This document shows positions 10,288 through 19,228 of a stretch of DNA of 64,000 bases, one piece after another. The position numbers and the translations under genes are program-made. How positions within the stretch are numbered: the stretch's first letter is position 1; each line of letters begins with the position of its first letter. The notes below the pieces were generated by a model. That model did no database searches. It worked only from the letters and a program-made list of their open reading frames with translations, and was not told where the DNA came from. Location: assembly GCA_034667465.1 (NCBI GenBank), contig JAXDJV010000002.1, forward strand, positions 682,001 to 746,000, read 5' to 3'. Source of the stretch: JAOBAU01 sp034667465 (GTDB taxonomy: Bacteria; Acidobacteriota; Thermoanaerobaculia; Gp7-AA8).

Positions 10288-10719
10288 CAGACAGGCGCGG
10301 ACGAGCGCACTGAGCGCGCCGATGTCGAACGGCTTCGGCAGAAATGCGCAGACGCCCTGTCCCATCGCGGCCCCGACTTCGGGGTCGCGATTGGCGCTGA
10401 CGATGATTACCGGAATCTTCCTCAGCTCCGGCTCGGCAGCCCGCTCTTCGAGCACTTCCCAGCCGGAGACGATCGGCATCATCAGATCGAGAACAACGAC
10501 GTCCGGCTGCTCGGCGCGCATCAGGTCGAGTGCTTCGCGTCCGTTCGGTGCCTCCAGGAAGTCATAACCGTCTCGCCGGAGGGCCGCAACGATCATCCTC
10601 CGGATGGATGGATCGTCATCGACCACCAAAACGCGGTACGCACGCCCATCCTCAGCGTTCACATCAGTTTGGACCACGTCCTGAAACGCATGCACGACGA
10701 GTGCCTCTCGGAATTTCAT
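10273..10719 (-). CDS. Single-domain response regulator
   Basis: A 148-residue CheY-like receiver protein. The receiver starts at about residue 28 (YRVLVVDDDPSIRRM, acidic pocket Asp pair), the phospho-acceptor lies in VVVLDLMMP near residue 78, the Thr/Ser position is in VIIVSANRD and the Lys in LPKPFD near 130. No output domain follows, so it would act through protein contacts. The first 25 residues are not part of the fold and a GTG at about residue 20 is an alternative start. The last residues (LISGA) and the stop lie inside a dispersed palindrome. No kinase gene is adjacent. Confidence 0.88.
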   Translation of the reverse strand: MKFREALVVHAFQDVVQTDVNAEDGRAYRVLVVDDDPSIRRMIVAALRRDGYDFLEAPNGREALDLMRAEQPDVVVLDLMMPIVSGWEVLEERAAEPELRKIPVIIVSANRDPEVGAAMGQGVCAFLPKPFDIGALSALVRACLISGA

Positions 10720-10748
10720 CCGCGTCCTGAGCGCTTCTTTCCCCGCTC

Positions 10749-11828
10749 ATGAAGATCGCGGTGGCGATGTCGGGCGGGGTCGATTCATCGACTGCCGCGT
10801 ACATGCTGAAGTCGGCGGGACACGACGTGGTCGGACTGTCGATGCAGATGTACGACAACCTGCGCAACGCGGCGACGGAGTACGGCGGCTGCTGCACGAT
10901 CGACGATCTTGCCGACGCGCGCCGTGTCGCGTGGAAGCTCGATATCCCGCACTTCATCCTCAACCTCGAGGAGAACTTCCACGAGAAGGTGATCACGCCG
11001 TTCGTGCAGGGATATCTGAGCGGCACGACGCCGAGTCCGTGTGTGCTGTGCAACACGCACGTGAAGTTCGATCTCTTTCATCGGAAGGCGCAGGCGATCG
11101 GCGCCGGGAAGATCGCTACCGGCCATTACGCGCGGCTGACGCATTCGAGCGACGGCCGCATCGAGCTGCGCAAGGCGAAGGATCTGGCGAAGGACCAGAC
11201 GTACTTTCTCTTCGAGCTCTCGCAGGAGCAGCTCGGCGACGCGATCTTTCCGCTCGGCGAGCTGACCAAGCCGGAAGTCCGCGCGATTGCCGCCGAGGGT
11301 GGATTGTCGGTGGCGAAGAAAAAGGAATCGTATGAGATCTGCTTCGTGCCGCAGAAAGATGGCTACGGTGCAGTCGTCGAACGTGAGGCCGGCATCACGC
11401 CGGGCGAGGGAGCGGGAGAGATCGTCGACGTCGACGGCAACGTCGTCGGACATCACGACGGTTACTACCACTTCACCATCGGCCAGCGCCGCGGACTGCA
11501 GGTCGGCGGCACACCCGATCGTACGTATGTTGTCGATGTGAATCCGTTCACGAAGCGGGTGACGATCGGACCGGGATCCGTGCTCGAGCGGAGTGAGCTC
11601 GTTGCCGAGCGCGTGCACTGGATCAGCGGCGAGCCGCCGGCAGGTTCTGTCGAGGTGCAGGCGCGCGTTCGCTCGCGTTCCGCCGACGTCGCCGCGACGG
11701 TCACGCCGATCGGTGACGGTCGCGCGCGCGTCTCATTTGCGCAGACGCTTCGCGCGATCGCTCCCGGTCAGGCCGTTGTTTTTTACGACAACGATCTCTG
11801 CCTCGGCGGCGGCTGGATTACACGCTGA
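10749..11828 (+). CDS. mnmA: tRNA-specific 2-thiouridylase MnmA
   Basis: A 359-residue ATP pyrophosphatase that thiolates uridine 34 of Lys, Glu and Gln tRNAs. The PP-loop is AVAMSGGVDSSTAA at residues 4-17. The two catalytic cysteines lie in PSPCVLCNTHVKF (near residue 97) and SYEICFVPQ (near 198), and KDQTYFLF with the C-terminal beta-barrel domain is as expected. Length is normal. No strong ribosome-binding site precedes the ATG. The 3' end overlaps the convergent rhomboid-like gene by 11 bases. Confidence 0.95.
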   Translation: MKIAVAMSGGVDSSTAAYMLKSAGHDVVGLSMQMYDNLRNAATEYGGCCTIDDLADARRVAWKLDIPHFILNLEENFHEKVITPFVQGYLSGTTPSPCVLCNTHVKFDLFHRKAQAIGAGKIATGHYARLTHSSDGRIELRKAKDLAKDQTYFLFELSQEQLGDAIFPLGELTKPEVRAIAAEGGLSVAKKKESYEICFVPQKDGYGAVVEREAGITPGEGAGEIVDVDGNVVGHHDGYYHFTIGQRRGLQVGGTPDRTYVVDVNPFTKRVTIGPGSVLERSELVAERVHWISGEPPAGSVEVQARVRSRSADVAATVTPIGDGRARVSFAQTLRAIAPGQAVVFYDNDLCLGGGWITR

Positions 11829-13251
11829 GCTGACCGAGCCGCGCCTCGATCGTCGCGCGCACTTCACCCGAACAGGCCGGATGCGCTCGCGCGCGATCGA
11901 GTGCCGCACGCGCCGGCTCGACTTCACCGCGCAGTTTGTGCAGCGCACCGATTCGCAGGAGATGACGGACGGTGATCGGACTGGCGGGATCGACTTCACA
12001 GAGTCGCTGATAAAGCAGGAGCGCCAGATCGCGGCGTTCGGTGCGATCCGCGAACGCCGCCGCTTTTGCCATGAAGCGCGGCAGCGTGAGCTCGGTCTGC
12101 GCGAGCTGCCGGCGAATCAGCGAAACCGCCGCAGCGTCGCCTTCCGACGCGGTCACGACGCCGAGCAGGCGCGCAAGCAGAATGTCGGTTTCGGGCAACG
12201 CGTGCTCGATCGACAGCGCGATCGCCTGACGGAGCTCGCCGGCGTCGGTCGCTTCCTTTGCCGCATACGCGGTCATCGCCGCCTGCATGCCGGTGACGTC
12301 GCCGGCCGCCTGCGCATCGATCGCGAAGAGGAGATGTTCATCGAGCGACCATGACGTCTTCGCATTGATGCGCGGCGCGATGAACTTCTCCTCGATCTTC
12401 GCAAGCTTCATCACTGCCGCGAACGCCAGTCCCCAGCCGAAGCCGCTGACCGCCGCGTACGAGTAATTGCGATCGCCCTTCGAGATTGCCGCGGCCTGCA
12501 GCAGGAGAAAGAACGGGATCACGATCCAGGTCGGCACGAAGAAGCGGAAGCGATACATCGGCCGCCAGATCATCGGCACGAAGAACATCTCGATGCGCGA
12601 GTTGAAGAAGCGGAGAAAGAACGCGCCGGCTACCGCGGAGATCGCGGCGGTCGCGCCGATGAACGGGATCGTTTCGTTCGGAACCGCGATCGCGGCGAAC
12701 GTCACGCCGCCGGCGAGTCCTCCGCTGATGTAGAGGAGCGTGAAGAGCGGCCGGCCGTAAACGTCTTCGACGTACGGTGCGGTGGCGAAGAGCGACAGTC
12801 CGTCGCAAATGAGGACGAGGGGCGAGACGTTCGCGAACATCGCCACGAGCAGCATCCAGCGCGACGACTCGCCCGGGATGTAGCCGAAAAATTTGATCGG
12901 CTGCTTCGGCTGATGCTCGACATAGTCGTGCACGATGTTGTTGAGCCGTTTCTGCGCGGCGGCCGCTTCGCGCTCGTCGCAGCGCTCCGGCGGTGGCGGT
13001 TGCGAATCGCGCAACTCCTTGAGCGCTTTCGCACCGATCACGTCCGCGAGCTCGTCCGGCACGTGAAGCCACGGGAACCGCGAAAGGATCAGCTCCATCG
13101 CGTGTCCGTTCTCGTACGTTTCGCGATCGTGGCCGCGATAGCCGATCGAGATCGCCAGGAAGAAGACGACTGACACGGCGAGGATGCTGTACGTCACCCA
13201 CGCATGGCGTTGAATGACGGCGTTATCGCGTCCGATCGGTACGAGGAACAT
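11818..13251 (-). CDS. Rhomboid-family membrane protein lacking catalytic residues
   Basis: A 477-residue protein. Residues 1 to about 290 follow the rhomboid plan: first helix YSILAVSVVFFLAIS, a loop, then SSRWMLLVAMFANVSPL, APYVEDVYGRPLFTLLYISGG, GATAAISAVAGAFFLRFF and SGFGWGLAFAAV. In active rhomboids the fourth region reads GxSG and the last helix carries a His. Here the segment is GATA with no Ser, and the His position is Gly, so it should not be a protease. Residues about 300-477 form a soluble, helical, TPR-like domain (LLLYQRLCEVDPASPITVRHLL). It probably acts as a membrane scaffold. The 3' end overlaps mnmA. Confidence 0.8.
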   Translation of the reverse strand: MFLVPIGRDNAVIQRHAWVTYSILAVSVVFFLAISIGYRGHDRETYENGHAMELILSRFPWLHVPDELADVIGAKALKELRDSQPPPPERCDEREAAAAQKRLNNIVHDYVEHQPKQPIKFFGYIPGESSRWMLLVAMFANVSPLVLICDGLSLFATAPYVEDVYGRPLFTLLYISGGLAGGVTFAAIAVPNETIPFIGATAAISAVAGAFFLRFFNSRIEMFFVPMIWRPMYRFRFFVPTWIVIPFFLLLQAAAISKGDRNYSYAAVSGFGWGLAFAAVMKLAKIEEKFIAPRINAKTSWSLDEHLLFAIDAQAAGDVTGMQAAMTAYAAKEATDAGELRQAIALSIEHALPETDILLARLLGVVTASEGDAAAVSLIRRQLAQTELTLPRFMAKAAAFADRTERRDLALLLYQRLCEVDPASPITVRHLLRIGALHKLRGEVEPARAALDRARAHPACSGEVRATIEARLGQLSV

Positions 13252-13296
13252 CGGCAGCTCCGTTGTTTGGGATGCCGCAGTGTAACCGTGCGGACG

Positions 13297-13644
13297 TTAC
13301 CGCGACATCTCGAACGCCTGCTTCAGCCACGAAGTCAGCTCGGCATCCACCTGCTTCGGATCGTCGAGCTTCACATCGATGTGCCAGCGATTCGCGGACG
13401 TCTGCTCGCGTTTGTGTACGCGCGTACTGCGAATGTCCGCCGGTGCCTTGATGGTGAGCACGAGCGAATCCCTGCGCGTCGCGACACCGGCGAACGCCGT
13501 GCGGTTGTTGAGATGAATCGAAGTCTTCTTCGGATCTTCAACGACCGGACCGAGTTTCTTCGCAACGCGGAGGACGGCGTCGTAAATCGCGCGCACGACC
13601 GGCGCGCGGCCTTCGAAGTGCTGATCGACCGAATGTGCGCTCAT
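13297..13644 (-). CDS. DUF5655-family protein
   Basis: A 115-residue soluble protein. Its sequence runs SVDQHFEGRAPVVRAIYDAV, then KTSIHLNNRTAFAGVATRRDSLVL, RVHKREQTSANRWHIDV and a C-terminal WLKQAFEMS. This order matches the DUF5655 domain, which also occurs as a module in predicted transport or DNA-repair-linked proteins; its function is unknown. The ATG at 13644 is preceded by TAAAAT six bases upstream and by no Shine-Dalgarno sequence. It lies between the rhomboid-like gene and ogt on the same strand. Confidence 0.75.
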   Translation of the reverse strand: MSAHSVDQHFEGRAPVVRAIYDAVLRVAKKLGPVVEDPKKTSIHLNNRTAFAGVATRRDSLVLTIKAPADIRSTRVHKREQTSANRWHIDVKLDDPKQVDAELTSWLKQAFEMSR

Positions 13645-13650
13645 GCGCAG

Positions 13651-13656
13651 ATTTTA
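13651..13656 (-). promoter_or_regulatory. -10 element TAAAAT of the DUF5655 gene
   Basis: On the minus strand TAAAAT is six bases before the ATG at 13644, suggesting a leaderless transcript. It overlaps the 3' end of ogt (stop at 13654). Confidence 0.4.
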
Positions 13657-14130
13657 GAATAACGGCATCGCGTCCGCGCCTTCGAGCGCGAGCAGTCTCC
13701 GCTTCACGTCGATCCCGCCACCGAATCCGGTCAGCGCGCCGCTGCTGCCGATGACGCGATGACACGGAATCACGATCGGGATCGGATTCGCGCCGTTCGC
13801 CGCGCCGACCGCTCGACATGCAGACGGCTTTCCGATCGCATCGGCGATGTTCGCGTACGAACGCGTCTCGCCGTACGGGATCGTGAGCAGCGTGCGCCAC
13901 ACACGCTGCTGGAACGGCGTTCCGCTTGGCGCGAGCGGCAGATCGAATTCGCGCAGGTCGCCGTCGAAGTAGGCGCGGAGTTGTGCGATCACGTCGCCGA
14001 ACGCGGAGTCGTCGCGCACCCATTCATCCGGCGCCTCGGCGCCGGCGAAGTGAAGCTGCGTTAGTGCGCCGTCGCCGTCTTTCGCGGCGAGGAGCTGTCC
14101 GATCGGCGTCTGGATGAAGGAGAAGCGCAT
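13654..14130 (-). CDS. ogt: Methylated-DNA-protein cysteine methyltransferase
   Basis: A 158-residue DNA repair protein that transfers alkyl groups from O6-alkylguanine to its own cysteine. The acceptor motif is PIPIVIPCHRVIGSSG (near residue 125), preceded by the helix-turn-helix region YGETRSYANIADAIGKP and the Asn-rich ACRAVGAANGANP. The start at ATG 14130 is supported by AGAGGTC seven bases upstream and by homologous starts (MRFSFIQTPIGQLL). The longer open frame to 14295 overlaps glmS and is not supported. It lies downstream of glmS on the same strand. Confidence 0.93.
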   Translation of the reverse strand: MRFSFIQTPIGQLLAAKDGDGALTQLHFAGAEAPDEWVRDDSAFGDVIAQLRAYFDGDLREFDLPLAPSGTPFQQRVWRTLLTIPYGETRSYANIADAIGKPSACRAVGAANGANPIPIVIPCHRVIGSSGALTGFGGGIDVKRRLLALEGADAMPLF

Positions 14131-14186
14131 GTGACCTCTCATCATAAACACGCCTCGCCCCCGCCGCGTTCGCAGGCGCCGCTTAC

Positions 14187-14233
14187 ATCCGCCGCGAAGC
14201 CGGTGGCGGACGCTGTGCGAATCAACGCAGCGG
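14187..14233. repeat. 47-base dispersed repeat, copy 1
   Basis: ATCCGCCGCGAAGCCG at 14187-14202 and CAACGCAGCGG at 14223-14233. The same two blocks recur at 63911-63957 with exactly the same 36-base offset. It lies between ogt and glmS. Confidence 0.55.
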
Positions 14234-14243
14234 GCCGGGCCCG

Positions 14244-16070
14244 CTACTCCACGGTCACGCTCTTCGCCAGATTTCGCGGCTGATCGACGTCGCACCCGCG
14301 GCGCAGCGCGATGTAATACGCGAGGAGCTGCGTCGGAATCACGGTCAGAATCGGTTGCAGCGCTTCGATCGTCGACGGCACTTCGATCACATCGTCCGCG
14401 AATTCCTTCATGGCGTCGTCGCCTTCGTCGCAGATCGCGATCAGCTTGCCGTCGCGCGCTTTCACTTCCTGCAGGTTGGAAACGACCTTCTCGTAAACGG
14501 CAGTGCGCGTGGCGATGGCGACCACCGGCAGATTTTCGTCGATCAGCGCAATCGGTCCGTGTTTCATTTCACCCGCCGGATAACCCTCGGCATGAATGTA
14601 CGAAATCTCTTTCAGCTTCAGCGCACCTTCGAGAGCGATCGGGTAATGCAGCCCGCGCCCGAGGAAGAGGAAGTCCTGCGCTTTTGAATATTTGTGTGCG
14701 AGCGCTTCGATGTGCTTTTCCTGTTTCAGGAGCCGCTCGATCTTGTGCGGAATGCTGCTCAGTTCATGCATCGCTGTGCGCTGATCCTTCTCACCACGCA
14801 GCGAACGGATGTAAAGCGAGAGCAGATAGAACGCCGTCAGCTGCGTGGTGAACGCCTTTGTAGATGCAACACCGATTTCGGGTCCGGCGTTCGTGTAAAT
14901 CACGCCGTCCGACATTCGCGTGGCCGCGGAGCCGAGCACATTGCAGATCGAGATCAGCTTCGCGCCCTTCGCCTTCGCTTCCTGCATGCCGGCGATCGTG
15001 TCGGCGGTCTCGCCCGACTGCGTCACGCCGATCACCAGCGTCGTTTCATCGACGATCGGATTGCGATAGCGATACTCGGAACCGTAATCGACTTCGATCG
15101 GAATCCGCGCCGCGTCTTCGAGCAGGAATTTGCCGACCAGTCCCGCGTGCCACGACGTGCCGCAGGCGACGACGTGCACGCGCTGAATCTTCGACCACTC
15201 TTCCGGCGTGATCGTCAGATCGTTGAAGAAGATCTCGCCCGACTCTTCGAACATCCGGCCGGTGAACGTGTCGCGCACCGCGCGCGGCTGCTCGTGAATC
15301 TCCTTGAGCATGTAGTGGCGATAGCCTTCTTTCTCGGCCGCCACCGCGTCCCATGTGATTCGTTTCGGCGGCCGAAGGATTCGCTCATCCTGACGATTGA
15401 AGAGCTCCACCTTCTGATTGGTGACGATCACGTATTCGCCGTCTTCGAGATAGATGATGTCGCGCGTGTAGGCGAGGAGCGGCGCGACGTCGGAGGCGAG
15501 GAGGTTCTCGTTTTCGCCCAAACCAACAACGAGCGGAGGACCGTGCTTCGCGGCGATGATCGTTCCCGGCTCGGAGCCGTCGATCATCACCAGTGCGTAA
15601 TGGCCTTCGAGCTCTTTGAGCGTCCGCTTCACCGCGTCGACGAACTTCGTCCCATCCTTCATCGTTTCTTCGATGAGGTGCGCGACGACTTCCGTGTCGG
15701 TCTCGGTCCGGAACTCATGTCCCGCTTTCTGCAGCCGCTGTTTCAGCGGGAGGAAGTTTTCGATGATGCCGTTGTGGATGACGACGATGTTGCCGCTGCA
15801 GTCGCGATGCGGATGGGCGTTGTTCTCGTTCGGTTTCCCGTGCGTGGCCCAGCGCGTGTGACCCATTCCGAAGCTGCCGGTGACCGGTTTCTCGCCGAGC
15901 TTCGCCTCGAGATTCGATAGTTTCCCCTCGGCGCGTACGACTTCGACGCCGCTGTCGTTGACGACCGCGATCCCCGCGCTGTCGTAGCCGCGATACTCCA
16001 GTTTTTTGAGACCGCCGATCAGGACCGGGACGACGTCACGAGTCCCGACATATCCGATGATTCCGCACAT
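14244..16070 (-). CDS. glmS: Glutamine-fructose-6-phosphate aminotransferase
   Basis: A 608-residue enzyme making glucosamine-6-phosphate from fructose-6-phosphate and glutamine, the entry to peptidoglycan and lipopolysaccharide amino sugars. The N-terminal glutaminase starts MCGIIGYVG with Cys2 as nucleophile and has YRGYDSAG and HTRWATHGKPNENNAHPH. Two SIS domains follow (GTSWHAGLVGKFLLED and SQSGETADT near residues 300-350; LFLGRGLHYPIALEGALKLKE near 470). The end KSVTVE is the family C-terminus. The ATG has GAGGGTCACCT upstream. It is divergent from the lipoprotein gene at 16112. Confidence 0.97.
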   Translation of the reverse strand: MCGIIGYVGTRDVVPVLIGGLKKLEYRGYDSAGIAVVNDSGVEVVRAEGKLSNLEAKLGEKPVTGSFGMGHTRWATHGKPNENNAHPHRDCSGNIVVIHNGIIENFLPLKQRLQKAGHEFRTETDTEVVAHLIEETMKDGTKFVDAVKRTLKELEGHYALVMIDGSEPGTIIAAKHGPPLVVGLGENENLLASDVAPLLAYTRDIIYLEDGEYVIVTNQKVELFNRQDERILRPPKRITWDAVAAEKEGYRHYMLKEIHEQPRAVRDTFTGRMFEESGEIFFNDLTITPEEWSKIQRVHVVACGTSWHAGLVGKFLLEDAARIPIEVDYGSEYRYRNPIVDETTLVIGVTQSGETADTIAGMQEAKAKGAKLISICNVLGSAATRMSDGVIYTNAGPEIGVASTKAFTTQLTAFYLLSLYIRSLRGEKDQRTAMHELSSIPHKIERLLKQEKHIEALAHKYSKAQDFLFLGRGLHYPIALEGALKLKEISYIHAEGYPAGEMKHGPIALIDENLPVVAIATRTAVYEKVVSNLQEVKARDGKLIAICDEGDDAMKEFADDVIEVPSTIEALQPILTVIPTQLLAYYIALRRGCDVDQPRNLAKSVTVE

Positions 16071-16097
16071 AGGTGACCCTCAATGCATTTCGTCGAT

Positions 16098-16103
16098 TAG
16101 AAT
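16098..16103 (+). promoter_or_regulatory. -10 element TAGAAT of the lipoprotein gene
   Basis: TAGAAT is followed by eight bases (TCGCGCCG) and the GTG at 16112; no Shine-Dalgarno sequence is visible. This supports GTG 16112 over the in-frame GTG at 16073. Confidence 0.55.
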
Positions 16104-16111
16104 TCGCGCCG

Positions 16112-17185
16112 GTGAAACGATTCGCGGCGATCTTCGTGGTGGCTACTCTCCTCGCGTGTGGCAAGCGAGGCGATCCGAAGCCGCCGGTGCCTGTCATTCC
16201 GAAGGCGACCAGCGATCTCGTTGTAACACAGCGTGGTTCCAATGTGATTCTCTCCTGGAGCTACCCGTCGCTGACGACTGCCGGAAAAAGCCTGACCGGT
16301 GTGCGCCGCATCGTCGTCTATCGCCACGCTGATGAATCGCCGATTTCTCCGGCGGCTCCGGTGCTCGCCTTGCCGCAGTTCAACAAGCTCAGGAAGCAAC
16401 TGGACAGCATAGACAGCGCCAGGTTGCCGGCCGCGACCAGCGGCTCTCATCTGACGTACGTCGATGCGCCACCGTTTCACGCCGCTGACGGGCGTCCGAT
16501 GCGGATCACGTACTCGGTCGTGACGGAAGGGGAGACGGCGAAGAGTGATCTTTCGAATCTCGCATCGATCGAGCCGATCGATGTTGCCGTCGCGCCGCCA
16601 GCGCTGACCGCAACCGCGAAAGCGGAAGGGGTCACGCTGAGTTGGACGGCGCCCGAGACGTCGGTCACTCCCGGCGCGAAGCCGGTCATCGCCGGCTACA
16701 ACGTTTATCGCGGCGATGCGACGACGCCGATCAACACAACGCCGGTTAGCGCGACGACGTATCTCGATGTGCCGCCGTACGGCGATCACGAGTATCGCGT
16801 CACGGCAGTCGGTCGCGTGACGCCGCGCATCGAAAGCGATCCGTCGCCGGCCGCGCTCGCGTCGTACAAGGATTTGCTGCCGCCGACCGCGCCGACCGAT
16901 CTCGTCGCACTCGTCGAGACGAAGGCGGTGCGTCTGGTTTGGGATCCGGTCGACAGTGCCGATCTCGCGGGATACAAGGTCTATCGCAGCGAGGGTTCCG
17001 GTCCGGAGCGGAAGGTCGTCGCGCGCATTCTGCTCACGCCGCAGCCGATCACCGCGACGAACTATCGCGACGTCAACGTGAACATCGGCATCTCGTACTT
17101 TTATGAAGTGACCGCGGTCGACAAGAGCGGCAACGAGAGCAAGCCGGCGAAGAGCGATTGGGCGCTCGCGCCCAAGTCTCCGTAG
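16112..17185 (+). CDS. Lipoprotein with fibronectin type III-like domains
   Basis: From GTG 16112 the product has 357 residues and a clean lipoprotein signal (MKRFAAIFVVATLLACGKRGDP, lipobox LLAC). Three beta-sandwich repeats follow, each with the fibronectin-type pattern: VILSWSYPS, VTLSWTAPE...IAGYNVYRGD, and VRLVWDPVDSADLAGYKVYRS...YFYEVTAVDKSGNES. The protein should be anchored to the inner or outer membrane and could bind other surface proteins or carbohydrates; no catalytic motif is seen. The longer start at 16073 would place the signal peptide internally and is rejected. A weak inverted repeat follows at 17201-17224. Confidence 0.85.
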   Translation: MKRFAAIFVVATLLACGKRGDPKPPVPVIPKATSDLVVTQRGSNVILSWSYPSLTTAGKSLTGVRRIVVYRHADESPISPAAPVLALPQFNKLRKQLDSIDSARLPAATSGSHLTYVDAPPFHAADGRPMRITYSVVTEGETAKSDLSNLASIEPIDVAVAPPALTATAKAEGVTLSWTAPETSVTPGAKPVIAGYNVYRGDATTPINTTPVSATTYLDVPPYGDHEYRVTAVGRVTPRIESDPSPAALASYKDLLPPTAPTDLVALVETKAVRLVWDPVDSADLAGYKVYRSEGSGPERKVVARILLTPQPITATNYRDVNVNIGISYFYEVTAVDKSGNESKPAKSDWALAPKSP

Positions 17186-17233
17186 GCGGCGACGCGCTTA
17201 GTGTGGGGCCGCCCGCCTCCACACTTCACACAC

Positions 17234-19228
17234 TTACGTGGCGAGCAACGCCCGCAGCCTCTCCGGATCGCGCGTTGGTTCCTGACACGCGTAGCCTTCG
17301 CACACATAGGCCATGATCTGATCGGCGCTGCGTCCTTCCATCAGCGGCAGGTCTTCGTTGCCTGAGACGAGCACGCGATGCGGGAGGAACGTTTCGCCGA
17401 TGACCTTGAGCAACTCCTTCGCATCGCCGGTGATGGCGATCTCTTTCGGGCTGCCGGCGCGCCACTCGGCGACGCCGAGGAGGAAGCCGAAGCCGTTCGG
17501 GTAGCGTTCGGCGAGCGGCCAGGTGGAGTCGAGCGTTTGTGTCGCGGCGCGCGCGTAGTCGTCGCGGCCGAAGAGGAGCGCGAGCCGCAGCAGGACGTCG
17601 GCCATGACCGACCCGCCGGCGGGCGTGGCGTTGTCGAAAAGATCTTTCGGTCGCGTGATCAGTTTCTCGTGATCGATCGGCGTGTCGAAGAAACCGCCGC
17701 CGGTTTCGTCGGCGAAGCGCGAGAGCACCTGGTCAACAAGTTGACGGGCAGCATCGAGGTAGCGGCGCTCGTGCGTCGCTTCGAATGCGAGCGTCAGTCC
17801 CCACGCGACGCCTGCGTAATCTTCGAGCAGGCCGTTGATCTTCGCGTGACGCGTGAGACGTTCTTCGCTGTCGATGCGCGTCAGGAGGAAGTCGGCATTC
17901 TTTCGAACGGTCTCGTCGTAGCGGCCGCCGAATGCGATCGAGGCGTCGGCGAACGCGGCGAGCATCCAGCCGTTCCAGCCGGCGAGGATCTTCTCGTCGC
18001 GCGCAGGCCACACGCGTTTTGCGCGAACTCCGTAGAGCTTGCACTTACCGCGCGCGGCGACGTCGGCGAGTCGATCGAGCGTGATGCCGAGGTCGCCGGC
18101 GACGCTGTCCGGCGCGCGCGGCACATTAAGAATGTTCGTCCCTTCCCAGTTGCCGCGTTCGGTGACGTCGTAAAGCGCGCAGAAGATGCGTCCTTCTTCC
18201 TCGCCGAGGATCTCCATTACTTCGGCGCGCGACCAGACGTAGAACTGCCCTTCGTGGCCTTCGCTGTCGGCATCGAGCGTCGACCAGAATCCGCCGTCCG
18301 GCGACGTCAGCTCGCGCTGCACGAAGCCGAGGATCTCGTTCGCGATCGAAGCGAAGAAAGGATCCTTCGTCCACTGCCATGCGCGCGTGTAGAGCCGCGC
18401 GAGGAGCGCGTTGTCGTACAGCATCTTCTCGAAGTGCGGGACCAGCCAGCGCGCGTCGACCGAGTAGCGATGGAAGCCGCCACCGACCTGGTCGTACATT
18501 CCGCCACGCGCCATCTTCGTCAACGTGTTGACGATGATCTCGCGCAGCTCGCGATCGTCGCGACGCCACGCCACCTGCATCAGGAAATCGAGCGACATCG
18601 ACGGCGGGAACTTCGGCGCGCTGCCGAATCCGCCGTGTTCCGGATCGTAGTTCTTTGCGATGCCGGCCGCGGCGCGGTCGAGCGCATGCCGGTCGAGCGC
18701 GTTGCTGCTCGGCTGCAGCGTGACGGAGCTCGCGATTGCCGTCGTCACTTCCTTCGATGCCGCGTCGACGTCTTCGCGCCGCGTGCGATAGGCGTCGGCG
18801 ACGTGGACGAGCACGCGGCGAAAGCCCGGCATGCCGTGGCGATCGTCCGGCGGGAAATACGTGCCGGCGTAGTACGGCGCGCCGCCCGGCGTGAGGAAGA
18901 CCGACATCGGCCAGCCGCCATGGCCGGTCATCATCTGCACCGCCTGCATGTAGATCGAATCGACGTCCGGCCGTTCCTCGCGATCGACTTTGATCGCAAC
19001 GAACTCGCGGTTGAGGATCGCGGCGATCTCCTCGCTTTCGAACGACTCGCGCTCCATCACGTGACACCAGTGACACGCGGAGTAACCGATCGAAAGAAAG
19101 ATCGGCTTGTCTTCCGTGCGCGCTTTCGCGAACGCCTCGTCCGACCACGGGAACCAGTCGACCGGGTTGTGCGCGTGTTGCAGCAGATACGGCGAGAGTT
19201 CATTCGCGAGGCGATTTGTGTGCGTCAT
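17234..19228 (-). CDS. DUF255 thioredoxin-domain protein (YyaL/spermatogenesis-associated 20 family)
   Basis: A 664-residue protein from ATG 19228. The N-terminal domain is thioredoxin-like (NELSPYLLQHAHNPVDWFPW, then SIGYSACHWCHVMERESF with CHWC near residue 52, then VDREERPDVD and GGWPMSVFLTP). Residues about 200-660 form an alpha/alpha-barrel of the N-acylglucosamine 2-epimerase/glucosidase type (GGGFHRYSVDARWLVPHFEKMLYDNA). The family is conserved but its substrate is unknown. The start overlaps the stop of the glycosyltransferase gene by four bases (ATGA), so they are coupled. AGGA lies about nine bases upstream. Confidence 0.92.
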   Translation of the reverse strand: MTHTNRLANELSPYLLQHAHNPVDWFPWSDEAFAKARTEDKPIFLSIGYSACHWCHVMERESFESEEIAAILNREFVAIKVDREERPDVDSIYMQAVQMMTGHGGWPMSVFLTPGGAPYYAGTYFPPDDRHGMPGFRRVLVHVADAYRTRREDVDAASKEVTTAIASSVTLQPSSNALDRHALDRAAAGIAKNYDPEHGGFGSAPKFPPSMSLDFLMQVAWRRDDRELREIIVNTLTKMARGGMYDQVGGGFHRYSVDARWLVPHFEKMLYDNALLARLYTRAWQWTKDPFFASIANEILGFVQRELTSPDGGFWSTLDADSEGHEGQFYVWSRAEVMEILGEEEGRIFCALYDVTERGNWEGTNILNVPRAPDSVAGDLGITLDRLADVAARGKCKLYGVRAKRVWPARDEKILAGWNGWMLAAFADASIAFGGRYDETVRKNADFLLTRIDSEERLTRHAKINGLLEDYAGVAWGLTLAFEATHERRYLDAARQLVDQVLSRFADETGGGFFDTPIDHEKLITRPKDLFDNATPAGGSVMADVLLRLALLFGRDDYARAATQTLDSTWPLAERYPNGFGFLLGVAEWRAGSPKEIAITGDAKELLKVIGETFLPHRVLVSGNEDLPLMEGRSADQIMAYVCEGYACQEPTRDPERLRALLAT

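Noticed and set aside
17201..17224. GTGTGG/CCACAC inverted repeat as a terminator of the lipoprotein gene
   Set aside because: Only six base pairs, a long loop and no T tract.
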